This document shows positions 1-8,251 of a DNA stretch of 14,403 nt, in pieces; positions within the stretch are counted from its first letter, which is position 1; every line of letters starts with the position of its first letter. The translations under genes and the position numbers were made by a program. The notes beneath the pieces were generated by a model that worked only from the letters and a program-made list of their open reading frames with translations, was not told where the DNA came from and did not search any database. This stretch comes from Cylindrodendrum hubeiense (taxonomy: Eukaryota; Ascomycota; Sordariomycetes; Hypocreales; Nectriaceae), in assembly GCA_014621425.1 (NCBI GenBank), contig JAANBB010000699.1:1-14403 (forward strand), read 5' to 3'.

Positions 1-438
1 CGGCTTCAGCAGAGGCGGTCGGTAAACCGAGACAACGATGGACGAGAAAAGACGGGGGTACGACTACGCTTGTTCAAAGAGACATCTGGGGTTTTCTGGC
101 GTTTAACGGTGGTTTGTGCTTTGGTTGTTCTTTTTCGTCCCCTCACCCTGGACGCTATATCCAATCCTGCGAGACGGTACGGCATTGGAGTTTGTACAGA
201 CACAATGGACACGTGGATCGAGGAGAGAGAAATAAAAAAAGAGTATCCTTTTCCATACTCACCCATGTGCTTGGTATCAGGGACGCACTTCCATTTGACA
301 ACGATGAATTTGCACATGCTAGTATTGACATGCGGACCGACCTCCTCTGGGGTATATAACCAATTAACCAACAAACCAATTATCCAACCACCCAACCAAC
401 CTCCATTGCGGATTCTAAACCACCGCTTTTGACCACAT
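1..438. other. Downstream region of the transporter gene (3' UTR side)
   Basis: No gene is supported here. The minus-strand transporter stops at 439, so its 3' UTR must run leftward through this stretch. Positions 359-405 are a low-complexity CCAA-rich tract (GGTT-rich on the transcribed strand), starting about 35 nt after the stop codon. Open frames exist on both strands, but they begin at non-ATG codons and match no family I recognise. Confidence 0.5.
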
Positions 439-2802
439 CTAACGCCGGAGAAATGCAATACAAAGTAGACCCAAAGCCAAGATGACGCTCAACCCACTCA
501 CTCCCAAGCCAAAATATTGGGCTGCTCGATAGCCCTCAAGTGTTGTCGCGCCCCTGTTCAGAATATCTCTCTCCACAACACCTGCCATCCCTAGACTGAT
601 CGAGAGGGCGAATCCAGTAACAGTTGCAGTGAGACCACCCGCTAAGCCTTGGTATCCTTGCGGCAGACTTCGGTTAAGAACGCCGACGGTAGCGGGGATC
701 GAAATAACCAGTCCAACTGGCATAATGGAAATGCTGAAGAAAACATTGAGCCAGTAAGATTGCTCCACTGGAGCTGTGGCCATGAGGATGGAGCTGACGA
801 GGACCGCAATCGATGAGACGGCCAACGCCCAATGAGCTGCCATCTTCTTGTTTATGAATTGACTGCACACAACAGCTGTGGTGACGCCGGCTACAAGCAG
901 AGGAACAAACCCAGCGCTCAAGCGGAGAGCATCCCACCCTCGTAGAACCTCCATGAATTGAATGAGATACCAAACCCAAACGCCAAAACCAGCCCAACTA
1001 GCGGATGTACAGCCAAGGGCAACAGCTGCAGATGCCTGTATTTGCTTGAAAGGCACGAGCGGGTGGCTGGCTTTTGCTTCGAGATAGACAAAGAAAATAA
1101 TTAGCATTAAGCCGACGATGAGAAGGACGTAAGCCTCGGCGTTTTTGAATGAAACGATTGGAGCTTGGTTCCAGCCTGCGCAAAACAGAGCCAGTCCGGC
1201 AATACCACAAACAGTACCCAGGATATCGAGGCGGCCCCAGAGACTGCCCTCCATGTCATGGATCAAAACATTCCTCTGTGGAAGGATGACCATGCTCAGC
1301 GCTGTCGAGGCCAGACACACAGTAGCGAGGGAATAAAACGCCCACGGCCAGCATGCGAAGTGACCGAAGAGGCTCGTCATGGCGGACCCAAGGACAAATC
1401 CCAGGGGAGTGGCTGCGTCGAATAGCCCCATAACCATGGTTTTGCGCGGACTAGGTGGATACGCACGCTGAAGTAGAGCTTGGCCATTGGGTATGAGCAA
1501 TGCAGGGCCGATTCCTTGCATGCCACGACAGAAGCAGAAGAAGACGGTACACGCCCCGCCGTTGACCTTCATGTAGACGCTCAGTCCGGCAAGGAAGCTC
1601 CAAATCGCAAACCAAAGATAGCCCAGGACAAAGATGAACTTGTGACCAAAGACACGACCGAGTCGATGCCCGGGAAGAACGAACGCCCCTGTTCCCAAGG
1701 TGTACGCCGCCGTATACCAAGCGAGATGCCCTGGTGTCGTCTCCTGATCGGGGAAAGACTCTGCCACCTGCCGCGCGGAAATCAGGGTCTGAGAAAAGCC
1801 GGCCAACGCCAGCACCTGAGCCAGGCAGATGAGCACGACGAAAAGAATTTCGTTGGTGAACGAATGGTTGAACCTCAGCGTTTTGGCACTCGGATCCAAT
1901 GGCTTCCTTCGGACTCCGTGAGGAACAAGGGACTCTTGCTCGGAGCCAGCACGTATATGGGTGACTGTGCCAAAACGATGGGTTTCGGTACCGCAGTCGG
2001 GCCTTAGAGGCATGTATTCGTGCGCACTCTCTCTAAACGCATCGAGGCGTCTGGCAGCTTGGACGAGACCGCCATCATTGAGAGCAACTTCTGATGGCTG
2101 TGCGATTAGGACCGGGCCTGGGTCTGAGACTGGATATGGGTCCGAGACTGGATACGGGTCTGAGGTCGGATATATGTTTGGGGTCGGATATGGGTTCGAG
2201 ACCAGGTACGGGCTTGATATCGGTTCTGGTTGTCTAATGTCGGGTTGCATGTAGTCCATCTGGGGTTGTTCATTGCCGATGGGATCCGGAAAACTGTATC
2301 GGGCTGTTGGAGTAATGGGCGTCTCCAACCGGTCAGGAAGGTTCGGCGAAGAGAGTCGGATCAGGTCGAGGGCGAGGTGTATTGTGGTTTGGGCGGCCTC
2401 GGGCTCAGGCTCCGGTTGAATGAGGGTATATGAGGAACCCGAGTCAGACGTGTGACTAGAGATAGGATCATCTTGCACAGAGCCAGTGCGATATTGTGGA
2501 GTTGATGACCAGGACAGGTTGGAGAAGCTCGCCTGCCTCACGGGGCCATAATCGAGCAACCGTTGTGAAGAGGTGCTGCTGCTCGTGGACGCTCGCGAGT
2601 GCGTGCGCGAGAGCGTGTAAGAGCGGGCAGGGGGATCTGGCAAGGCGGCATATTGCTGCTCCTGAAAGTGGTGTCGAAAGGACTCGGTGACTGCAATCAT
2701 TGTGTCGGCGGCATTCCTCATAGCAGTGTCGGCGTGGGAGCGCTCCCGGCGCGCCTCTGACTTTTCGGAGCCATGTCGTGACAAAGACCGGAGCGGCTCC
2801 AT
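439..2802 (-). CDS. MFS transporter, fungal Atr1/Amf1-like, with long disordered N-terminal extension
   Basis: Intronless gene for 787 aa. Residues about 317-785 form 14 predicted membrane helices of the major facilitator superfamily. A motif-A loop lies between helices 2 and 3 (LPGHRLGRVFGHK, about 376-388). Helix 4 carries the conserved arginine in RGMQGIGPALLIPNG (about 426-440). Helix 5 carries a motif-C-like GLFDAATPLGFVLG (about 459-472). This combination resembles the fungal aminotriazole-resistance/low-affinity ammonium family (Atr1, Amf1), which are proton-driven plasma-membrane exporters or permeases; the substrate cannot be read from sequence. Residues 1-310 are Ser/Pro/Glu-rich, lack membrane segments and contain a hexapeptide repeat; yeast relatives are only about 520-550 aa. 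The ATG at 2802 is the first in-frame ATG; a GTG three codons upstream is not a credible eukaryotic start. The stop is TAG at 439-441. A later in-frame Met is possible, but the frame stays open with composition typical of disordered tails. Confidence 0.92.
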   Translation of the reverse strand: MEPLRSLSRHGSEKSEARRERSHADTAMRNAADTMIAVTESFRHHFQEQQYAALPDPPARSYTLSRTHSRASTSSSTSSQRLLDYGPVRQASFSNLSWSSTPQYRTGSVQDDPISSHTSDSGSSYTLIQPEPEPEAAQTTIHLALDLIRLSSPNLPDRLETPITPTARYSFPDPIGNEQPQMDYMQPDIRQPEPISSPYLVSNPYPTPNIYPTSDPYPVSDPYPVSDPGPVLIAQPSEVALNDGGLVQAARRLDAFRESAHEYMPLRPDCGTETHRFGTVTHIRAGSEQESLVPHGVRRKPLDPSAKTLRFNHSFTNEILFVVLICLAQVLALAGFSQTLISARQVAESFPDQETTPGHLAWYTAAYTLGTGAFVLPGHRLGRVFGHKFIFVLGYLWFAIWSFLAGLSVYMKVNGGACTVFFCFCRGMQGIGPALLIPNGQALLQRAYPPSPRKTMVMGLFDAATPLGFVLGSAMTSLFGHFACWPWAFYSLATVCLASTALSMVILPQRNVLIHDMEGSLWGRLDILGTVCGIAGLALFCAGWNQAPIVSFKNAEAYVLLIVGLMLIIFFVYLEAKASHPLVPFKQIQASAAVALGCTSASWAGFGVWVWYLIQFMEVLRGWDALRLSAGFVPLLVAGVTTAVVCSQFINKKMAAHWALAVSSIAVLVSSILMATAPVEQSYWLNVFFSISIMPVGLVISIPATVGVLNRSLPQGYQGLAGGLTATVTGFALSISLGMAGVVERDILNRGATTLEGYRAAQYFGLGVSGLSVILALGLLCIAFLRR
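2120..2227 (-). repeat. Six tandem 18-bp repeats encoding a YPVSDP-like hexapeptide
   Basis: Six consecutive imperfect 18-bp units lie in frame within the transporter N-terminus: 2120-2137, 2138-2155, 2156-2173, 2174-2191, 2192-2209 and 2210-2227. The plus-strand unit reads like GGGTCTGAGACTGGATAT, and units one and two differ at only two positions. The encoded protein (about residues 198-231) reads as successive hexapeptides: YLVSNP, YPTPNI, YPTSDP, YPVSDP, YPVSDP. Because the unit is a multiple of three, copy-number change would keep the frame. Confidence 0.9.
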
Positions 2803-2807
2803 GGCTA

Positions 2808-2986
2808 TCACGAAGTCGGATCGGGAGTGATGAAGAGAAGGAGGCCCTGGGGCATCAGCATGAAGAGGACTTCATGAACTAGGCAAGCCAGCTGCTACGA
2901 AGGAATGGGTTAAGAAAAAGAGCAGGAGGGGAAAGGATCGATCACGGGCATCGACTGGAGAAGCAAAAGAGAGCAAGATGCATCAT
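2808..2986 (-). promoter_or_regulatory. Cluster of four short upstream ORFs in the transporter leader
   Basis: Four ATG-started ORFs precede the transporter ATG at 2802: 2942-2986 (14 codons before stop, starting with two Met), 2910-2951 (13 codons), 2855-2875 (6 codons) and 2808-2861 (17 codons). Neighbours one/two and three/four overlap each other, and the last stop lies 5 nt before the main ATG. Such leaders commonly lower or condition translation. This only applies if transcription starts upstream of 2986, which is not shown. A CTTAAC branch-like site followed by a TAGCAG acceptor (about 2890-2912) could end a 5' UTR intron that removes the first two. Confidence 0.5.
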
Positions 2987-4592
2987 GTCTGAATCAGTCC
3001 AAGGTTGAGAAAGGGTGTCAGAACCGACCACACACAAGACTGCGGGGGCCGCAGCGGAATAATATCACTACAAGAAGGCACAAGTTGGGTGGGATGGGGG
3101 ACTGTTCAGGCCTGAGCCGCCAGGGCTGACCGGGCTTGGCCCGAGGAAACGGTACAACTCATGATAAGTCGAGCGTGGACATGGTTGGATCTGTGAGACA
3201 AGAATAGACTTGGCCGGGCTGAGTGTGTCGATGACCCGCATGCAAGGCACTCGCCTAGCTTCCGCGCTCCGGACCGTCCACCGCAAGCTGTGCTCCCCCA
3301 CATGGCCAGCTGGAGAACGGGATACCGGGGGTACGTGGTAGACCCTGAGGGAACAGGCCTTGCCGTCTCAGGGCAAGAGCCGAGATGCGACGGAGGTCGA
3401 GAAGCCAGGGTAGTGGAACGAGGCACGAGAGCAGCGAGACGAGAGCCGGCCGGGGTAGCGGCGAGTTGGTGGGTGACAGATTACGGGAGACGAGGTGAGG
3501 CGCTCGCTGATGGATGGTGTGCTGCGATTGTAAGTTAGTGGGAAAGTCACAGCCGTCCTGGTAGCCCCGCGGCTAACTGCGAGCGTCTGGTTGGTGTGTT
3601 GGTGGCACGTTGGTGATGGGGCTTTGGGGGGGTTGGGTGCACAAAGCCAAAGTGATCAGGATCTCGGTTTATTGGAGGGGGGAGCGAAGTAGACTGAGAG
3701 TGGACAGAGAGAGTGTGGACAAAGAGAACAACCTAAGGCAGAAAAAGTAAAAACGACAACAAGCCAACCAACCGGCGGTGACAGGCAGATGCAAAAACAG
3801 GAAGGAAGACATGCAGGCAGGCTGACATGCTTGGTAGGTGCGAAGTAGTTGCCCCATCATGGAAACGAGAGAACCTCCAATGTTTCTCCCCTTTGGCCCA
3901 GCGTTTCTCCATCTCCAAGCTTCATTCTGCAACCCACCCCCCACCAATAGATCTGCCAAAATCCAACAAATTTCCGTCCAAAAAACAACCGGAAAAAAAC
4001 CCCTCCTTNNAATGCGCCCTGCAGCCAACCGCGCCATTCCACAGCCGCTGCCGCTAGACGGAGGGGGGCCGAAGGGGGCCTCAACACCGCCCCACCACCA
4101 TCCCCGACACAGCCTCACTCGCTACCTGTACCCTCACTTAATAATCCACAGCCATTTCGCCTGCGAGCCGACTGCCAAAGGCCCAACACGGAACAACAAA
4201 GTGCACTAATCCCGAGCACCAGAACGCCTGGCCAGCTGCCCTCCCTCCCCTGTGGCCGAGGCCAAACGTCGTCACCACCCGGGAGCTCCATTCATAGCGT
4301 GTTTCACTGTCATTGCTGAAGGACAACTCGACATTCGTGACGCCGCACAGACATCATGGTTTTGCCCGACAGCTTCTGTCGCTTCGGATTGGGTATATGG
4401 ATCTTGGGGCTGAAGCTCTTGTTTGCACATGCAGTGGGACCCTAAGCCTCATGCAGGCAAGCACACATCCAAGCACACGGCACACAGCAAACAGAAACGA
4501 CCACCTGCTCGATTCCTTCTAGTCCGGTCGCCATGTAGATCTCTGCATCCTATCTACGTGGTTGTGGTGTGAAGGTGCTTCCGCTGGTGTGA
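2987..4592. other. Gene-poor region: transporter promoter and upstream DNA
   Basis: No gene supported. From about 3050 to 3650 the DNA is GC-rich. Positions 3660-3760 are purine-rich on the plus strand, i.e. pyrimidine-rich on the transcribed strand, as often seen around fungal promoters. A run that fits the G-quadruplex pattern is at 3618-3637. Open frames here start at non-ATG codons, have no recognisable domains and overlap on opposite strands. Positions 4009-4010 are undetermined bases. Confidence 0.45.
4009..4010. other. Assembly ambiguity (NN)
   Basis: Two undetermined bases sit in intergenic DNA between a C-rich tract and GC-rich sequence. The true length here may differ from two. No annotated gene crosses it. 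Confidence 0.98.
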
Positions 4593-4879
4593 CTACCGGC
4601 AAGCAGAAGCAATCTGGAACGATTGCAGGTAAGAGGCGTTGTCGCGGAACCAAACACCAACGCCAGTAGAGAGCCACTTCATCATGCTTCCGTCTTGCAA
4701 TTTCCGATCAGCCTTGTACAAGGCAAATAACCAAACATGGGTGCGATCAATAGCTTACTCACATTCTGCAAGAGACGAACACGCTGAAGCATTTGCATGA
4801 TGGAGTTGAAAGAACCAACCCCCATTTCCATCACGAGTCCAATCCGTAATGCACCAGCCAGTATTGCCACCGCCCTCAT
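4593..4879 (-). CDS. Candidate small two-exon gene, unknown product (78 aa)
   Basis: Not recognised. An ATG at 4879 opens 39 codons (to 4763), ending in a GTGAGT donor. A 50-nt intron (4713-4762, acceptor ACAAG) would join in phase 0 to 39 further codons and a TAG at 4593-4595. The joined protein is hydrophobic near its start (MRAVAILAGALRIGLVM) and has a Trp/Phe-rich end. The frame is also open upstream of the ATG to about 4935, where a TAG acceptor at 4936-4938 could admit an earlier exon, so this may be the 3' end of a longer gene or a remnant. Points against it: no strong branch site in the intron, no family match, and an out-of-frame ATG just upstream. The same DNA has short competing frames on the plus strand. 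Confidence 0.28.
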
Positions 4880-5984
4880 GACATAGGCAAGAGCTCCTGG
4901 GTTGGAAGTGGATTCTGACAGACCTATGAGGAGATACCCAAACTATGCCTAGAATCGGAAACGGATCTCAGCCATTAAGGATCGTGTGTTTTAATGGAAC
5001 AAGGGATTCTGGCTCCAAACATGATCGGCACACACTCTTGGCACTACCCGTCATCACCGAATGTGGCATCTACGGCCTACAAGGATCAAATATGTACATT
5101 TGCGACATCGCCACAATAGACCACATACCACAATCGGCGTACCTTAGACCTTAGGTTCTTGACAAATTGGAGGGAGTATTCGTGCATGTTTTATATTTTG
5201 TCCAGTGTTATTGGAGTCCCCAGACAGTTGCTCCATTGCATGATTGCGGCGGTTTCTGGACTACCATCACAAAAAGGAAAGTTAGGGAAAGGATACCACC
5301 AGCAGTGTGTACATGTTCAGTTCTAGTGGTCTACCACCAGGTTTGAGAGCAATACATCTGCGCCCGCCTCTAAAGATCACCGTTTGAAACTCGCACTTGT
5401 ACACAGAGGTTTAGGCTGTGACTACAGGCTATTGGGCAAGCCCAGACATCATCATTGAAGTCTAGGCTAACCTCATGGTATACACCCAATGTCACACTTA
5501 ATCTCGAGTTCCGCTCGCACGATCACAGTTGCCGTCTTATGCAGAGTTCTCACGGAGGTCCAAGCGATAGCCATCTGATCCATGCATCTGGAGTTTCTCT
5601 ACAACGATGACTGCAAGACTCGATGCATTGTAGATCAGAACAAATTCTGACTACGTTCTCACTTTCCCTCATAAGGGTAATGGTCTGATCAGTGAATGAA
5701 TGGGGTATCATGAACTACCTTTTGTTAAGATGAGCTGCGTGAATCATGACCTGTCCAAGTATATCGCCCAATCCCGTGAGAAATGGAGTCTCCGTCCCGT
5801 GTGCTGCTTTTCTCTTTTTATTTTATCACCGTCTGCCACTCCACCTCATTTCCCCGTTTCCCCAACGTTACCAATCCTGCCAAAGAGCCGGGAGCACAAT
5901 TTCCCTCTCAGTAGCAGGATTCAAATTCCCAATCTGTTGTCCCATTTCTTCCCGTGTTGAACGGTCGCTTTGGACCTTTTGATC
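4880..5984. other. Gene-poor region downstream of the phosphatidylserine synthase gene
   Basis: It contains the 3' UTR of the minus-strand gene that stops at 5985. The DNA is more AT-rich than its surroundings. A 69-codon ATG ORF on the plus strand (4945-5154) has no recognisable domain and weak codon bias. Nothing else is supported. Confidence 0.4.
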
Positions 5985-6949
5985 TCAAGGCTTCGGTATG
6001 TGGATGGTCTTGCTGGTCATGAGGCAGCCGTGGATAACAAACAGTACGACCACGGGGTGGAACTCGAGGGCGGTTCCCTGCAGCCAAACACCGAGGGGCA
6101 AGTCTTCGAGGATCCAACGCTGGGAGACCCAGTAGGCCATGATAGCGTCCATACCCAGCGAGGTGGGGATAGGCGTGCCCTCAAAGTATTGGCTCTTGCC
6201 CGTGGCATCCTTGGGTAGAGAGGAGACGGTGACGTTGAAGCGAGCGAGGCGAGTGAGACCGCAGAGGACGAAAAAGGTAAGGGCAACAGTGTCGGCGACG
6301 GAGCGGAAGCCAATGGTGAAGGCTACCATAGCGGGGGCCACACCGAAAGAGATCTACGTCATAGACACATATTAGCAACTGGAACCAAAAAATCGCCTCC
6401 CAATTCCACAGCAGGGCAATCGTACCAAGTCAGCGAGGGAGTCTAGCTCCTGGCCCATGAGGCTGCTCTTCTTCCTCCATCGCGCTACCTTGCCGTCGAG
6501 GAAGTCGAAGAATAGCCCAAATGGCAGGAAGGCCAGAGCGAGGTACACTGTGTCATACGAATCGGGAGCGCCGAGGCAGTATCGTAGGGACGTGAAGATT
6601 GACATGACACCGCAGAAGCCTAAACGATATTTTATTAGCTCTCCTACTTCATCAATTCCATTTGCGCTTCTCCGGGGAAAACTTACCGTTCATGAGAGTG
6701 ATGGAGTCGGCAAGGTGCAAAGCTCGGATGAGGGAAAAGTGGCCAACGTCCGACGACAGCAGAGTCTTCTGCTTGTCAATGGCTATAAATTCAGCGTGTC
6801 AGCCATCCGGGGAATCACAGGTATATATTGCGTCCCTCCATAGAAGCACATGCACACGCATGCCTCTCTTGCGACTCACCAGGGTTGGAGGACATACCGT
6901 CCTTGGGGAGGTTTCCGTTGGACCCCATGGTGCTGCTTCGTCTCGACAT
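5985..6949 (-). CDS. CHO1: CDP-diacylglycerol-serine O-phosphatidyltransferase (phosphatidylserine synthase)
   Basis: Makes phosphatidylserine and CMP from CDP-diacylglycerol and L-serine in the ER membrane, the first step of the de novo PE/PC route in fungi. Exons, in transcription order: 6880-6949, 6687-6782, 6426-6619, 5985-6353, giving 242 aa (yeast Cho1 is 276). Introns are 97, 67 and 72 nt, with donors GTGAGT, GTAAGT and GTACGA and CTGAC/CTAAT branch sites; all phases agree. The full CDP-alcohol phosphotransferase signature DGx2ARx8Gx3Dx3D is present with D97, G98, A101, R102, G111, D115 and D119; it is split only after residue 120 by intron 3. Other family marks are [18 protein letters not shown] (residues 39-56), [20 protein letters not shown] and the C-terminal IPKP. 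The ATG at 6949 is the first in-frame ATG after an ATG-free leader; Ser/Arg-rich residues 2-7 follow it. Multiple hydrophobic segments fit an integral membrane enzyme. Animals make PS by base exchange instead. Confidence 0.96.
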
Positions 6950-7376
6950 GGCTTGGCCAGGCGCGTCCGTAGATGTGCAGGAGTGAAATGAAGGGAAGAG
7001 GAAGGTCGCGGATGGGGCGACGAGGAGCTCAACACTTTCGGTAGCGGGGAGATGACGTCCGTCTCGGACTGTCGGCGGTCGGTGCCAAGGCAAGCTCTTT
7101 CGACAGTGCGGTGGTGACGACGTCGGTCAGCAACAGAGACAGAGGGAGAGAATCTTGGGCGGAAGGGAAACGCGCGATGAATTCGCCAGAATAGGTACGG
7201 AGAGTAACCCAACAAAACAAGGCGGAGCGAGATGCAGGAGCAGGCAGGTCGCAGTTGCGGTTGGCGGTTGGTTTCGGAAACGGGGACGTGCAACAAGCAA
7301 CTCTTGCCTTCCTTCGGAGCACATGCCGTCATCGTGTGCGCGCGCTACGCCGGGACTTGCTTAGCGTCGGGTGTTC
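6950..7376 (-). promoter_or_regulatory. Leader and proximal promoter of the phosphatidylserine synthase gene
   Basis: The 150 nt before the ATG contain no upstream ATG and are pyrimidine-rich on the transcribed strand. A TGACGTCC CRE-like site is at 7053-7060. No clear TATA box was seen. Exact transcript starts are unknown. Confidence 0.4.
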
Positions 7377-7387
7377 TTTTCACGTGA
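7377..7387 (+). promoter_or_regulatory. UAS_INO/ICRE-like element with TCACGTGA E-box
   Basis: TTTTCACGTGA matches 10 of 11 positions of the yeast inositol/choline response element WYTTCAYRTGS; only the last base differs. It contains the palindrome TCACGTGA (7380-7387). In yeast this element binds Ino2/Ino4 and controls CHO1 and other phospholipid genes; Opi1 represses it. Here it lies 428 bp upstream of the phosphatidylserine synthase ATG, and no other confident gene starts nearby. Other bHLH factors also bind CACGTG, so Ino2/Ino4-type control is an inference. Confidence 0.45.
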
Positions 7388-8251
7388 TGACGGCGCATTT
7401 GCCGTTGGGGCATGTGGCTGAGGCGGCTAGCGCGTGTGGCCCATCCGCGTGGTTACGAGCTGGTGGCACGGGATTGGGCGGATGACCGTTGTGCATAAAC
7501 CAGCTGATGCCGAATACGACACTTGACTTGGCAATCTTTACGACTCCAGGCACAAGTCTCCTCGTCTCACAGCTCGCCAGCAAGGCAGAGCACCAAGAGG
7601 TGATTCTCAACTCAATATTCCTTCAACATATGAAAGGGACCGTCGTGTGAAATGAATGCTAGAGTCGTTCGCAGTGAAGATGAAAGAATAAAAGAGCGTA
7701 CGTAAAGCGTACAACGTAGGCATCACAGCTGGCCACCCCCAGTTGAACGTTCCATTTCTCTCCCATTGACGGATCATTCCATATATACATCACCGTCTCC
7801 ATAGCTATGTATGTGCCTATGTACGTCCAATGTCCTGCCATGTCCTGCCGTACCTTCGCTATTGCGTTGCGTAATAATCAGCAATATAAGTTGACTGCCC
7901 AAACTCCACCAGTCCAATGTCCAGAGAGCCCTGGTGGAAGATACGTATTACCGTCCAGGAAGAAACCCAACAAAAAAAAAACAGAAAGAAAAGAAATCCC
8001 CTCCTAGTCCATGATGAACGGATGCCCTCAAAGATGCACGCGACCTGATTACCGCCGCTTCATAACAGAAAACAAAAACAAAAAAGAGTCGTTTGCTGCA
8101 AGCAAGGGCTGGTCGACCAATCTCCTCCATGCGAAACTATCCATGCGTGCTTTTGTGTCGACACCCAATTACCTTTCCATCAAGTTTTCCCGGCGCCTAT
8201 GTATATGTTCTGCTGTAATGTATTCAAACAAGGGACTGTTTCCTGTCCTGT
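7388..8251. other. Intergenic region: distal promoter and metallopeptidase 3' UTR
   Basis: No gene supported. The right part must hold the 3' UTR of the gene that stops at 8252. Visible elements are a perfect 10-bp tandem duplication ATGTCCTGCC at 7830-7849 and an A-rich tract around 7971-7995. Small frames here have no ATG context or domain that would support a protein. Confidence 0.4.

Noticed and set aside
70..432. Plus-strand frame with a signal-like hydrophobic start
   Set aside because: The start codon is TTG, it lies in the transporter 3' UTR, and its end is the CCAA-rich low-complexity tract.
2193..2203. GGTTCGAGACC as a tRNA B box
   Set aside because: It is part of the in-frame 18-bp repeat of the transporter. 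No A box or cloverleaf surrounds it.
3290..3538. Plus-strand GC-rich frame
   Set aside because: The start is not ATG. The Arg/Gly/Ala-rich translation is what GC-rich noncoding DNA gives.
4945..5154. 69-codon plus-strand ORF
   Set aside because: It has an ATG, but codon use is weak, there is no motif and no promoter-like context. Kept only as a note.
5700..5982. Two overlapping plus-strand frames near the phosphatidylserine synthase stop
   Set aside because: They lie antisense to the 3' UTR, and the translation follows a pyrimidine-rich tract. No domain was seen.
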